Shown here one piece after another: positions 27,489 through 36,728 of a stretch of 64,000 nt of DNA. The notes beneath the pieces are model-generated. The model searched no databases, was not told the DNA's origin, and saw nothing but the letters and a program-made list of their open reading frames with translations. The stretch spans positions 558,001-622,000 of the forward strand of contig NZ_JAEPJQ010000001.1 of NCBI RefSeq assembly GCF_016827605.1. Direction: 5' to 3'. The translations under genes and the position numbers were made by a program. Within the stretch, counting starts at the first letter, position 1, and each line of letters begins with the position of its first letter. The stretch comes from Hyunsoonleella ulvae. GTDB lineage: Bacteria; Bacteroidota; Bacteroidia; Flavobacteriales; Flavobacteriaceae.

Positions 27489-28772
27489 GCTTTTTTTTGA
27501 AAAAAGATTACATAATATAAATGTTACCAGTGCTGGTAACACCCATCCAAAACTATATTCTGTTAAAGGAATATATTTTACTATAACTCCCAAAGTTTGT
27601 GATGGCGCTACAAACCCAATAACATCGGGAATACAAAAAACAAATGTTACCAAAACCACAAATCGAAATACAGTAACTGATGCAAATTTTTCTGGAATAG
27701 CATTAAGTAAAATTAGAACTATTGTTATTGGATAAATCAGCAATAAAAAGGGTATGGCTATGGTTATTATTGAATTAAAATTTAGCTGTCCTACCAATAC
27801 ACCAATTACCGATGATAACACTGCTGTAATTATATATGCCTTTTGCGAATCTTTGAATAATCCCTTAAAATAATCAGCAGCACCAGTAATTATTCCAACT
27901 GCCGTTGTGAAGCACGCCAAAGCAATTAAAGCACTTAAAACAGAATTACCTAAATTACCCAATGTTGATGTACAGATACTCCTAAGCAAATCCGCTCTTT
28001 GCATATCATTACTGAGGGCTGTATTTAAGTTAATATTAGAACCAAAAAAAGCACCCGAAGCAATTAAACCCAAATAAATCAACAACAAACCAAGACCTGC
28101 AATGACACCAGCATGCTTAATCAATTGTTTCTTTTCTTCAAAACTATAATCAAATTTTGTATTTATAGAAATTACAATTACTGCCCCTACCACTACAGAA
28201 CCTATGGCATCAAAAGTTTGATATCCCTCTAACATACCACTTAGTACTGGTAAATCGAATAAAGTCGCTTTTGTTTCGGAAGTTATACCTAATAAACTCA
28301 CTACAATAACACAGAGCAAAGCCAATACTATGATTGGCGTTAAATATTTACCAATTACGTTTAAAATTCTTGAACGATTGAGCACAAAAATTAAAACCAA
28401 TAAAAAGTAAATTATACTCATTGGTAAAGCATCTATGTTAAGATAAGGCATTACAGCCATTTCAAAGGTTGCTGCTGCAGTTCTTGGTGCTGGTATCGCT
28501 ATGGCTATCACATAAATAATGATGCAATACAAAAAACTAAACTTTGGAGATACTTTTTTCCCAAAATCAAATAACGTTCCTTGAAGTTTAGAATGTGCGT
28601 ATATACCCAAAATAGGAATGCACACAGCCGTAAACATAAAACCAATACTTACCCAAAACCAGTCGCTACCAGCATTATAGCCCAAAAAGGGAGGAAGCAA
28701 TACATTACCGGCTCCAAAAAACAACGAGAATAATGCAAAACTAGTAACTAATAATGCCTTAGTTTTTTTCAT
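27462..28772 (-). CDS. brnQ: BrnQ-type branched-chain amino acid carrier
   Basis: A 436-residue inner-membrane carrier of the LIVCS family, which imports Leu, Ile and Val with a cation. About twelve hydrophobic helices; the opening SFALFSLFFGAGNVLLPPFLG and IAIPAPRTAAATFEMAVMP are family hallmarks. It ends inside the 3' end of the ACT gene, tail to tail, by 27 bases. It is divergent from the alpha/beta hydrolase with only 35 bases between start codons. Confidence 0.9.
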   Translation of the reverse strand: MKKTKALLVTSFALFSLFFGAGNVLLPPFLGYNAGSDWFWVSIGFMFTAVCIPILGIYAHSKLQGTLFDFGKKVSPKFSFLYCIIIYVIAIAIPAPRTAAATFEMAVMPYLNIDALPMSIIYFLLVLIFVLNRSRILNVIGKYLTPIIVLALLCVIVVSLLGITSETKATLFDLPVLSGMLEGYQTFDAIGSVVVGAVIVISINTKFDYSFEEKKQLIKHAGVIAGLGLLLIYLGLIASGAFFGSNINLNTALSNDMQRADLLRSICTSTLGNLGNSVLSALIALACFTTAVGIITGAADYFKGLFKDSQKAYIITAVLSSVIGVLVGQLNFNSIITIAIPFLLLIYPITIVLILLNAIPEKFASVTVFRFVVLVTFVFCIPDVIGFVAPSQTLGVIVKYIPLTEYSFGWVLPALVTFILCNLFSKKSLRLHFFNS

Positions 28773-28792
28773 GTAGTGACTTTATCTTTGCC

Positions 28793-28800
28793 TAAGATAA
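28793..28800 (+). promoter_or_regulatory. Minus-7 box for the alpha/beta hydrolase gene
   Basis: TATCTTTG fits TAnnTTTG and lies just 7 bases before the ATG, so the transcript would have almost no leader. The upstream box would fall inside the start of the divergent brnQ gene; no clear TTTG is visible there. Confidence 0.45.
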
Positions 28801-28807
28801 ATTAATT

Positions 28808-29581
28808 ATGATTTTAGAATATAAAGAAACCCCTATTTTTTATTCGGATACCGGACAAGGGGAGGCGCTTGTTTTTCTTCATGGTTTTCTTGAAAACAGT
28901 AGTATTTGGGATCCATATGTAACCACATTATCAAAAAACAATAGAGTTGTTTGTATTGACTTACTCGGACATGGCAAAACAGGGTGTTTAGGATATGTAC
29001 ATTCTATGGAGCTTATGGCGGAAACTGTTGAGGCTATCCTTGAACACCTAAAGGTAGAAAAGTGTTCTGTTTTTGGGCATTCCATGGGAGGTTATGTAGC
29101 ATTGGCCTACACCGAAAAAAACCCAAATAGCGTAAAAGCTTTAGCACTTATAAACTCTACAGCCCAAGCAGATAGCTTTGAGAAGAAACTAAACAGAGAT
29201 AGAGCCATTCTTGCCGTTAAGGAAAACCATACCACATTTATAAAAATTGCAATTCCTAATTTATTCACATCTAAAAACAGGGCTATTTTTTTAGATGAAA
29301 TTGTGCATTTAAAAAAAGAAGCTTTAAAAACACCATTGCAAGGCATTATAGCAGCTTTAGAAGGCATGAAAATAAGAGAGGACAGAACTTACCTTTTACT
29401 ACACAAAAGGTATAAAAAGCTAATGGTTATAGGCAAAAAGGATCCAATCTTAGATTATGAAACCTTAAAAAATCAAACTAAAAATACAGATATTAAAGTA
29501 GTGGAATTTCCAGATGGACACATGAGTTTTATCGAAAACAGGAAAGAATTATTACAAGAAATAATGCATTTCATCGAATAA
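28808..29581 (+). CDS. Alpha/beta-fold hydrolase
   Basis: A 257-residue hydrolase. The oxyanion-hole motif is VFLHGFLENSSIW, the nucleophile elbow GHSMGGY (Ser near 97), with an Asp in IGKKDPILDY and the catalytic His in DGHMSFIE. Close relatives include MenH-like and esterase enzymes; no menaquinone genes are next to it, so the substrate stays open. Confidence 0.9.
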   Translation: MILEYKETPIFYSDTGQGEALVFLHGFLENSSIWDPYVTTLSKNNRVVCIDLLGHGKTGCLGYVHSMELMAETVEAILEHLKVEKCSVFGHSMGGYVALAYTEKNPNSVKALALINSTAQADSFEKKLNRDRAILAVKENHTTFIKIAIPNLFTSKNRAIFLDEIVHLKKEALKTPLQGIIAALEGMKIREDRTYLLLHKRYKKLMVIGKKDPILDYETLKNQTKNTDIKVVEFPDGHMSFIENRKELLQEIMHFIE

Positions 29582-29658
29582 TTTAGCTTTATATCGAATA
29601 TATTATATTTATTTTATAACTTTAAAGCCCCTTATCCAACCTTCAAAAAACTTAACCT

Positions 29659-29925
29659 ATGCAAAACAAAAGTACTAGAAATGCCTTCTTGCCCAAAATC
29701 TACTGTAGTGTTTTTGGACACAATTATCAAGTTACTAGAAAAGTAACACAGCATGTAAAAGAATACACTTGTACACATTGTAAAAAGCAATTAACAACCA
29801 GCAGTAATGGAAATTTAGTTGAACTTACACCTAAATTTAGAGAAATTAATGCGATTTTAGAACGCATACATCAATCTAGAGTGAATCGTTCAAAGGAAAA
29901 AACACTCGCTTCGTCGATTTACTAA
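29659..29925 (+). CDS. Small zinc-knuckle-like protein (family copy 1)
   Basis: An 88-residue protein with YCSVFGHNYQVTRKVTQHV followed by YTCTHCKKQLTTSSNGNLVE and a helical tail. The pattern C-x2-[FY]-GHN-x(n)-C-x2-C (residues about 18-48) gives a candidate CHCC zinc site. It resembles short zinc-binding proteins such as DUF1660 in pattern only. It has a close paralog 75 bases downstream and two more distant ones at 35978 and 36274. Function unknown. Confidence 0.75.
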   Translation: MQNKSTRNAFLPKIYCSVFGHNYQVTRKVTQHVKEYTCTHCKKQLTTSSNGNLVELTPKFREINAILERIHQSRVNRSKEKTLASSIY

Positions 29926-30000
29926 CTCCTTATTAACATATTTTGTTCCGTTTTTAATAAATTCACGCTGCTCTCTAAAGATTATTAATATGCGAACAAA

Positions 30001-30252
30001 ATGAAGAATATTCACTGTAAGGTATTTGGACATAATTACCAAGTCTCAAGACATGTAACGCAACATGTAAAAGAATATACTTGTGTATATTGCAAAAAGC
30101 AACTTACAACAAACAGTAAAGGCAACCTTGTAGAACTTACCCCTAAATTTAAGGAAATTAATGACGTCTTAGAACGTATACATCAAAACAAAAATAGAAT
30201 ACGACTTAAAACGAAACACCTCAACAAAGACTTACTTGTTTTTACGCACTAA
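30001..30252 (+). CDS. Small zinc-knuckle-like protein (family copy 2)
   Basis: An 83-residue near-duplicate of the preceding gene: HCKVFGHNYQVSRHVTQHV, YTCVYCKKQLTTNSKGNLVE, then LTPKFKEINDVLERIHQNK. The first 60 residues differ at only about ten positions, so this is a recent tandem duplication. It lacks the short N-terminal extension of copy 1. It overlaps the end of thiL by 11 bases, tail to tail. Confidence 0.75.
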   Translation: MKNIHCKVFGHNYQVSRHVTQHVKEYTCVYCKKQLTTNSKGNLVELTPKFKEINDVLERIHQNKNRIRLKTKHLNKDLLVFTH

Positions 30253-31288
30253 AATTCTTCCAACCCTGCGCTTTTAGTTCTATTTTAGTTTCCGCCCTCG
30301 TTACCAAATGCATACCAGCTGATTTTTCGGTTATAAAACCTATTACCGTTAAGTTTGGATTGGCTTTTATTTTTGGATAATCTGCTTGACTTATTGTCAT
30401 CAATAACTCGTAATCCTCTCCCCCATTTAAAGCAACTGTAGTGCTATCAATATTAAATTCTTCACATGTAGATATTACTTGAGGATCAAGAGGAATTTTG
30501 TTTTCATACAAATCACACCCTACATCACTTTGCTTACATATGTGGAGTATTTCAGAAGACAATCCATCACTTATATCTATCATCGATGTAGGCTTAACCT
30601 CCAAATCTTTAAGCAATTGTACTATGTCCCTTCTTGCTTCTGGTTTTAGTTGACGCTCAATAATATACGTATACATATTCAAATCTGGCTGATTTGCAGG
30701 ATTCACTTTATACACTTCTTTTTCCCGCTCTAAAACCTGCAACCCCATATAAGCAGCTCCCAAATCTCCAGAAACCACTAGCAAATCATTAGGTTTAGCC
30801 CCCTTTCTGTAAACAACATCATTTTTAGAAACCTCTCCCAACGCAGTAATAGAAATTAACAACCCAGTGGTTGAAGACGTTGTGTCTCCACCTACAACAT
30901 CAACATCATAAATCTTTGCAGCAGTTTCAATACCTTCATACAACTGCTCTAGCGCCTCTAAAGGAAACCTATTAGACACCGCTATCGAAACAGTAATTTG
31001 TGTTGCTTGGGCATTCATAGCATAAACATCAGATAGGTTTACCATTACAGATTTGTAACCCAGGTGCTTTAACGGCGCATAACTCAAATCAAAATGCACG
31101 CCCTCTACCAATAAATCCGTTGTAACAACCACCTGTTTATTTTTAAAATCCATAACAGCTGCATCATCTCCAATACCTTTAACAGTAGTTTTTTGATGTA
31201 TCTTGAAGTTTTTGGTAAGATGTTCAATGAGACCAAATTCTCCAAGATTACCCAAATCCGTTCGTTGTTGATTTTTATCTTCTATCAT
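30242..31288 (-). CDS. thiL: Thiamine-monophosphate kinase
   Basis: A 348-residue enzyme that phosphorylates thiamine phosphate to thiamine diphosphate. It has the PurM-like fold with GIGDDAAVMDF, TTDLLVEGVHFDLSY, MNLSDV-type VNLSDVYAMNAQA and the Mg-binding DVVGGDTTSS. C-terminal MIDISDGLSSEIL and LNGGEDYELL complete the set. A TATTTTTG box (complement of 31294-31301) lies six bases from the start, so the leader may be very short. Other thiamine genes are not nearby. Confidence 0.95.
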   Translation of the reverse strand: MIEDKNQQRTDLGNLGEFGLIEHLTKNFKIHQKTTVKGIGDDAAVMDFKNKQVVVTTDLLVEGVHFDLSYAPLKHLGYKSVMVNLSDVYAMNAQATQITVSIAVSNRFPLEALEQLYEGIETAAKIYDVDVVGGDTTSSTTGLLISITALGEVSKNDVVYRKGAKPNDLLVVSGDLGAAYMGLQVLEREKEVYKVNPANQPDLNMYTYIIERQLKPEARRDIVQLLKDLEVKPTSMIDISDGLSSEILHICKQSDVGCDLYENKIPLDPQVISTCEEFNIDSTTVALNGGEDYELLMTISQADYPKIKANPNLTVIGFITEKSAGMHLVTRAETKIELKAQGWKNFSA

Positions 31289-31435
31289 AACTGCAAAAAT
31301 AAGAAGGCTTTTTAATTTAACTTCTCTAATAAACCATTTAATTTTTATACGTTAAATTTGTGTAACTTGGAATGAAAAATTGCTATATCAATTATATAAT
31401 TTGCGTTTTCATTCAAGCTATAGAAAAAGAAAAAA

Positions 31436-32698
31436 ATGCTCCTCATGTCATATATTAGAAAGTTAGTAAAAATCACTCTCTTCGCTTACATTTTTTCAAT
31501 GATTAGTTATTCTTGCAATAATGAATCAGCTGAACCAGCCATCTCGGAAGACACAGATATTGATGGAATGGTTAAATGTGAGGGAGGTTTTGCAGGCATA
31601 TATCCCTGTAACGGCTATGATTTATTAGTCAATATCCCAGTTGAAACATTTGAAGCTGCAGCCGTAAATGACTCTTGGGGATGGACAGACCCAAGTACTG
31701 GTAAAGAATATGCACTTATTGCTACTGACCGAAACACAGCATTTGTTGATATTTCAGATGTAAATAACCCAATCTATTTAGGAAACATACCTACAGCTAC
31801 AACTGCAAGTCCTTGGAGAGACGTAAAGGTTTACCAAAACCATGCATTTATTGTTGCCGACAACAATATTGGAGAGGATAACCATGGCTTGCAAGTATTT
31901 GACCTAACCAGATTGAGAAATGTAAGTAATCCACCTGAAACTTTTACATCTGATGCGCGCCTTGAAGAAATTGGACGAGAACATAATATAGTTATAAATG
32001 AAGAAAGTGGTTACGCATACGCAGTTGGGGGCAATAGAAATTCTACCTACGCAGGAGGCCCTATTTTTATAAATATACAAAACCCTAAATCCCCAGTTAT
32101 TGAAGGTGGTTTTGCTGATGATGGGTACTCCCACGATGCACAAGTTGTTACTTATAATGGTCCTGATACCGATTATACGGGAAGAGAAATTTTAATTGGC
32201 AGTAATGAAAACGAAGTGGTTATTGCTGATGTTACCGATAAAAATAATCCAGTAAAAATTTCAACCATATCGTATCCCAATGTAAGATACGCACACCAAG
32301 GATGGTTTACTGAGGACATGAGATACTTTATTCTTGGAGATGAGTTGGATGAAATTAGAGTAGGCAACAACACCCGGATCATCACTTTTGATTTTGAAGA
32401 TTTAGACACCCCTCTTTACCATTTTGAATATTTGGCAAACAACCCGTCCATAGATCATAACGGGTACATCAAAGGAAACACATATTACCAAGCAAGCTAC
32501 AGGGCTGGACTTAGGGTTTTAGATATCAATAATATAGACAATAAGTCTTATACAGAAATTGGTTTTTTTGATACTTATCCAGAAAATGACGGTACTGATT
32601 TTGATGGCGCCTGGAATGTATACCCGTTTTTTGAAAGTGGCAATATCGTAATAAGCGATATTAACAGAGGACTTTTTGTAGTTAGAAAAAGCGACTAA
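31436..32698 (+). CDS. Choice-of-anchor-B family lipoprotein
   Basis: A 420-residue lipoprotein with signal peptide ending ISYSC. The body is a beta-propeller-like chain of LVIVD-type repeats (ALIATDRNTAFVDISDVNNP, GLQVFDL, EVVIADVTDKNNP, AGLRVLDINNI), the pattern of choice-of-anchor-B proteins. GYSHDAQVV and HEHN-like REHNIV add conserved histidines. It is first in a likely four-gene run ending in an MbnH-like peroxidase. All members are lipoproteins, so the set probably works at the outer membrane or periplasm. Confidence 0.85.
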   Translation: MLLMSYIRKLVKITLFAYIFSMISYSCNNESAEPAISEDTDIDGMVKCEGGFAGIYPCNGYDLLVNIPVETFEAAAVNDSWGWTDPSTGKEYALIATDRNTAFVDISDVNNPIYLGNIPTATTASPWRDVKVYQNHAFIVADNNIGEDNHGLQVFDLTRLRNVSNPPETFTSDARLEEIGREHNIVINEESGYAYAVGGNRNSTYAGGPIFINIQNPKSPVIEGGFADDGYSHDAQVVTYNGPDTDYTGREILIGSNENEVVIADVTDKNNPVKISTISYPNVRYAHQGWFTEDMRYFILGDELDEIRVGNNTRIITFDFEDLDTPLYHFEYLANNPSIDHNGYIKGNTYYQASYRAGLRVLDINNIDNKSYTEIGFFDTYPENDGTDFDGAWNVYPFFESGNIVISDINRGLFVVRKSD

Positions 32699-32717
32699 TT
32701 ACCCCGCTCCGCTATCA

Positions 32718-34061
32718 ATGAAAACCATCAAATCATATCGTTCCTATTTGCTGTTAATAATATTTACTTCATTACTTAGTTGTTCAAAAAATGAGGACAA
32801 TGAACCCAACAACATAGTTTCAAAAACCGTAAGTTTTGTAAGAACACTAGGAGGCAGTTTAAATGAAAGTGCGCAATCCGTCTTAAAAACTACAGATGGA
32901 GGTTATGCTATCTTAGGATACACACAAAGCATAGATGGGGATATTATTAATAAAACAAATGAGTCTTTTGATTTTTGGCTTTTAAAATTCGATAAAGACG
33001 ATACACTACAATGGCAAAGAAACTATGGGGGTACAGACGACGATAGAGGCCTAGATATAATACAGACGCAAAATGGCGGTTATGCTATTCTAGGTTATAG
33101 TAAAAGTATAGACGGTAACCTTACCGAAAATGCCGGAGCAAATGATTTTTGGGTTTGTAAACTCAATGCTTCAGGAACCATAATCTGGCAAAAATCTTAC
33201 GGCTTTTTGGGAGCAGATATAGGTTACGCCCTAACAGAAACAAACGACAATGGCTATTTAATAACAGGCGTTTTGGACGTATCAGCTTCCAACGGCCAAG
33301 GTAATAGCAAAGCCAATGGCACTTTGCATGCCGGCGGGGATTATTGGGCCATAAAACTTGACACAAATGGCGAAAAACAATGGAGTAAGTTTTTTGGAGG
33401 CACCTTTACCGATACACCTTATGATGTAGTTCAAACCAAGAACGATAATTACATAATTGTAGGATCATCAGACAGTGACGATGTAGACATAAAAAACAAC
33501 AAGGGCACCTATGATTTTTGGGTTGTTAATATATCCGAGGATGGTAATTTACTTTGGGAAAAATCCTTTGGAGGCTCTGAAATTGATGAGGCATGGGGCG
33601 TTACAATATCAAATGATGATAATTTAATCATAATAGGAGACACCAGAAGTGGCGACAAAGACGTCTCTAAAAATAATGGAGCGGCTGATATTTTTGTGAT
33701 TAAAATCTCCACAGATGGCGATTTACTATGGGAAAAATCTTTTGGAGGTACAAATTTTGATACGGCGCGATCTATCACAAAAACGTCTGATGGTGGTTTT
33801 TTAATATCAGGAAACTCAAGAAGCTCAGATATAGACCTTACCAATAATAACGGACAGAATGATGCGTTAGTTTTAAAACTCAGTAATTCAGGAAACCTAG
33901 AATGGCAAAAAACCATTGGCGGCTCCAATACAGATTTAGCATTTGACGTTACTGAATTAAGCGACGGTACTGTAATTGTTGTTGGAGAATCCAACAGTTC
34001 AGATATAGATATTCCAGAAAACAAAGGTTTTTCAGATCTCCTTATTTTTAAAATAAAATAG
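32718..34061 (+). CDS. Lipoprotein with seven tandem repeats, predicted beta-propeller
   Basis: A 447-residue lipoprotein (signal peptide ending LLSC). After about 40 residues come seven repeats of 55-66 residues. Each opens with GG[ST]-x2-D and contains TxDGGYxIxG, a Ser/Asp-rich [ST]xSxDxDI stretch, DFWVxKL and a closing LxWxKSFGG. Seven blades fit a classical propeller. The acidic Ser/Asp loops could bind Ca2+. I know no family name for sure. The stop overlaps the start of the MbnP-like gene at one base, so translation is probably coupled. Confidence 0.8.
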   Translation: MKTIKSYRSYLLLIIFTSLLSCSKNEDNEPNNIVSKTVSFVRTLGGSLNESAQSVLKTTDGGYAILGYTQSIDGDIINKTNESFDFWLLKFDKDDTLQWQRNYGGTDDDRGLDIIQTQNGGYAILGYSKSIDGNLTENAGANDFWVCKLNASGTIIWQKSYGFLGADIGYALTETNDNGYLITGVLDVSASNGQGNSKANGTLHAGGDYWAIKLDTNGEKQWSKFFGGTFTDTPYDVVQTKNDNYIIVGSSDSDDVDIKNNKGTYDFWVVNISEDGNLLWEKSFGGSEIDEAWGVTISNDDNLIIIGDTRSGDKDVSKNNGAADIFVIKISTDGDLLWEKSFGGTNFDTARSITKTSDGGFLISGNSRSSDIDLTNNNGQNDALVLKLSNSGNLEWQKTIGGSNTDLAFDVTELSDGTVIVVGESNSSDIDIPENKGFSDLLIFKIK

Positions 34062-34837
34062 TGATGAATAAAATAATAGCCTTAATAATAATTTGGTCTA
34101 CACTGTTATCCTGTGAAAGCGACACTGGAGATATAGTTACCAGTCAAACCAATATAACCTTAAACTTTAGTCATTCTTGGGATGGCACACCTGTAGCAGA
34201 CTCAGATTTTAACACCATAAAATTTACCAATGCCAAAGGCGATAATTTAAGTATAGAACGATTACGCTACCTTGTGTCAAAAGTCACTTTCACTACCACA
34301 AACAATGAAGTTTTAAAATTACCGGGCTACAACCTAGTAGATGTTACAAATAATACAAATCTTTCATTTACGCCATCATCCAAAATCCCAAGTGGCAACT
34401 ACAGCAACGTATCATTTACATTTGGTTTCGACAATGAGGACAATTACGTTGAGAACGGCTACACAGATTTAAATGCTGCAAATTTCAGTGTACCAGCAAT
34501 GTTAGGAGGTGGCTATCATTACATGCAGTTTGATGGTAAGTTCATAAATGCTTCAAATCAGGAACAAGGGTTTAACTATCATGCCATTAGAGCAGTAGAT
34601 AATCCTGGAGATAATCCAACTTTTCCAAAAGACACTTTTTTCGAAGTAAACCTTGGCCCAATAAACATAACAAATAATACAGTTTTAAATATTGAAATGA
34701 ATATTGCAGAATGGTTTAAAACGCCAAATGAATGGGATTTAAACACTTTAAATCAAGCATTAATGCCAAATTCTTCTGCACAAATAATGATGTTTGAAAA
34801 CGGACAAAATGTATTTAGTTTAACATCAATAGATTAA
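34061..34837 (+). CDS. MbnP-like copper-binding lipoprotein
   Basis: A 258-residue lipoprotein (signal peptide ending LLSC, Cys 18). The mature opening ITLNFSHSWDGTPVADSDF followed by RLRYLVSKVTF is the MbnP-family signature. YHYMQFDGKF, FNYHAIRAV and a Trp-containing AEWFKTPNEWDL follow. In methanotrophs MbnP binds copper after its partner MbnH converts a Trp to kynurenine. An MbnH-like gene follows after 4 bases, so the same maturation may occur here; the exact Trp cannot be assigned by eye. Confidence 0.85.
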   Translation: MMNKIIALIIIWSTLLSCESDTGDIVTSQTNITLNFSHSWDGTPVADSDFNTIKFTNAKGDNLSIERLRYLVSKVTFTTTNNEVLKLPGYNLVDVTNNTNLSFTPSSKIPSGNYSNVSFTFGFDNEDNYVENGYTDLNAANFSVPAMLGGGYHYMQFDGKFINASNQEQGFNYHAIRAVDNPGDNPTFPKDTFFEVNLGPINITNNTVLNIEMNIAEWFKTPNEWDLNTLNQALMPNSSAQIMMFENGQNVFSLTSID

Positions 34838-34841
34838 TCTT

Positions 34842-35888
34842 TTGAGCACAAATGTTTTACATATCATTTTACTCACTAGCTTCATTTGTCTTTCCTGTTC
34901 AAACGAAAATGAAGACACATACAAACCCAAACCCGCTGCATTAGAAATTCCCAAGTTATTTCAAGACAATATTATTCCACCAATTACACCCGTTAACAAC
35001 CCACAAACTCTAGAAGGTATTGCCCTGGGCAAAAAATTATTTTTCGATCCCATTCTGTCTGGAAACAATACACAAGCCTGTGCTGATTGTCATGCTCCAG
35101 AAAATGCATTTAGCGATGCTTCAAGGTTTAGTATCGGTATCGATGGAAGTTTGGGCAACAGAAATTCTATGCCACTATTTAATCTAGCCTGGAATTATGA
35201 TGAAAAATTCTTTTGGGATGGCAATACATTTAGTCTAGAACACCAAGCTTTTGTACCAGTTACAGATCCTTTGGAAATGAAAAGCTCTTGGGCAAACGTA
35301 GAACAAAAATTACAACAACATAAAGATTACCCATTGCTCTTTGAACAAGCTTTTGGAACATCCAGAATCGATTCTACGCTAGTAACCAAAGCTATAGCTC
35401 AATTTGAACGAACCTTAATTTCAGCTAATTCTAAATTTGATAAATTCCTTTTAGGCGAAGCGGATTTGACACCTGAAGAACTCAACGGCTTTAATGTATT
35501 TATGGATGAAGCCAGAGGTGATTGTTTTCATTGCCATGGGAGTGACAAAAACCCGCTCTGGACAGACAATGCATTTCACAACAATGGGCTTGATGAAGCT
35601 TTTACTGATTTAGGTCTAGGTGCAGTTACTGGAGACCCGGCAGACAATGGGAAATTTAAATCGCCTTCCCTGAGAAACTTAATGTTCACTGCCCCATACA
35701 TGCATGATGGACGCTTTACAACCATTGAAGAAGTTATCGATCACTATAGCGAAGGCTTAAAAAATTCTCCAACCATAGACCCCTTGATGAAAAAAGTAAC
35801 CCAAGGTGGTGTTAAACTCACAGAAAAAGATAAAGCCGATTTAAAGGCGTTCTTAATGTCACTTACTGACTATGAGTTCGTAAATTAA
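34842..35888 (+). CDS. MbnH-like di-heme cytochrome c peroxidase family lipoprotein
   Basis: A 348-residue di-heme protein. The frame starts at TTG 34842 (no in-frame ATG) and gives a signal peptide ending ICLSC. Two heme-c sites are visible: CADCHAPENAF near residue 80 and CFHCHGSDKN near 228. FKSPSLRNL and APYMHDGRFTTIEEVIDHY are the usual late motifs of the peroxidase family. Together with the MbnP-like neighbour it is more likely a protein-modifying MbnH enzyme than a plain H2O2 scavenger, although sequence alone does not decide. Confidence 0.88.
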   Translation: MSTNVLHIILLTSFICLSCSNENEDTYKPKPAALEIPKLFQDNIIPPITPVNNPQTLEGIALGKKLFFDPILSGNNTQACADCHAPENAFSDASRFSIGIDGSLGNRNSMPLFNLAWNYDEKFFWDGNTFSLEHQAFVPVTDPLEMKSSWANVEQKLQQHKDYPLLFEQAFGTSRIDSTLVTKAIAQFERTLISANSKFDKFLLGEADLTPEELNGFNVFMDEARGDCFHCHGSDKNPLWTDNAFHNNGLDEAFTDLGLGAVTGDPADNGKFKSPSLRNLMFTAPYMHDGRFTTIEEVIDHYSEGLKNSPTIDPLMKKVTQGGVKLTEKDKADLKAFLMSLTDYEFVN

Positions 35889-35977
35889 ATTACAACTATT
35901 CCTATTTAGTTTGTACGTAAATTTTTATTTAAATACTTTTTTTACTATCTTAACATTATATAATCTTAATAAAGATC

Positions 35978-36157
35978 ATGCTCCCTAAGCAAAATATCAA
36001 TCTTTTTTGTACAATGTATGGACACAATTATGTACGTGTATCAGACGAAAAAGATGAGTCACAATCTAGGATAGTCTGCAAAACATGTGGAAAACTTTTT
36101 TGTTTTAACGCTATGGATAACATTGTAGAAAAACAAAATTTTAAAAAAGCTGTTTAA
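35978..36157 (+). CDS. Small zinc-knuckle-like protein (family copy 3)
   Basis: A 59-residue gene from ATG 35978 to TAA at 36155-36157. It encodes LFCTMYGHNYVRVSDEKD followed by RIVCKTCGKLFCFNAMD. The CxxYGHNY and CxxCG elements match the copies at 29659 and 30001 in order and spacing, with a shorter tail. It sits 90 bases after the peroxidase gene and 116 before copy 4, and may be transcribed with the latter. Confidence 0.65.
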   Translation: MLPKQNINLFCTMYGHNYVRVSDEKDESQSRIVCKTCGKLFCFNAMDNIVEKQNFKKAV

Positions 36158-36273
36158 TATGTAAGACTGATTTAATACTAAATCTTCAATTGCATTTCAT
36201 CGAATAAATTAACTTTTAAACGTTAATTTGATTTTTTTTACGCATCTTTATATTCCCAATCTCCCTAAGAACA

Positions 36274-36513
36274 ATGATGCAAGAAAAACCTACAAATCGT
36301 TTTTGCGCCATGTTTGGTCATAACCTGAAACATGTGGCAGATATTGATAATGAAACAGTCGAACTAGTCTGTAAATCCTGCCACGAACACTTCATTTACA
36401 CAAAAAACGGCCGTTTGGTAAGTATTCCTGTATTAAGGAAAACCAACCAACTTGATAGTTACTTTAAACCACAAAAAGTGTCCTCAAGATTACACAAATA
36501 CTTTGGCCTCTAG
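36274..36513 (+). CDS. Small zinc-knuckle-like protein (family copy 4)
   Basis: A 79-residue protein with FCAMFGHNLKHVADID, then VELVCKSCHEHFIYTKNGRLV and a basic tail ending HKYFGL. It keeps the C-x2-FGHN and CxxC frame of the family but with Leu in place of Tyr after GHN and a His-rich stretch after CxxC. The first two codons are both ATG. Function unknown. Confidence 0.7.
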   Translation: MMQEKPTNRFCAMFGHNLKHVADIDNETVELVCKSCHEHFIYTKNGRLVSIPVLRKTNQLDSYFKPQKVSSRLHKYFGL

Positions 36514-36654
36514 AACACCAAAACAAAATTATCCAGAGTAGATTTATCCCTACAATAACAATCATAAGTTAATCTAATAATTAGCATAACAAAAACCTAT
36601 CAAACTATATGCTAATATAATGTTAGGTTATTCTATTTTCCCTGACTTATATCG

Positions 36655-36662
36655 TATATTTG
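36655..36662 (+). promoter_or_regulatory. Minus-7 box for the suf operon
   Basis: TATATTTG lies 66 bases before the sufA-like ATG and fits the Bacteroidota minus-7 consensus. No clear TTTG at the proper distance upstream, which would suit an activator-dependent promoter. The remainder of 36514-36728 is AT-rich without an ORF. Confidence 0.5.
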
Positions 36663-36728
36663 TGCTCTATTTAGAAACTGTCTTAATACATTAATCAAGA
36701 CAATACTAAATTTAACAAACAAAAGAAT

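Noticed and set aside
29659-30252. Tandem small genes as a possible toxin-antitoxin pair
   Set aside because: The two products are near-identical paralogs, not two different components.
33509-34024. 171-codon minus-strand frame over the propeller repeats
   Set aside because: Shadow of the repeated coding sequence on the other strand; no start context or domain.
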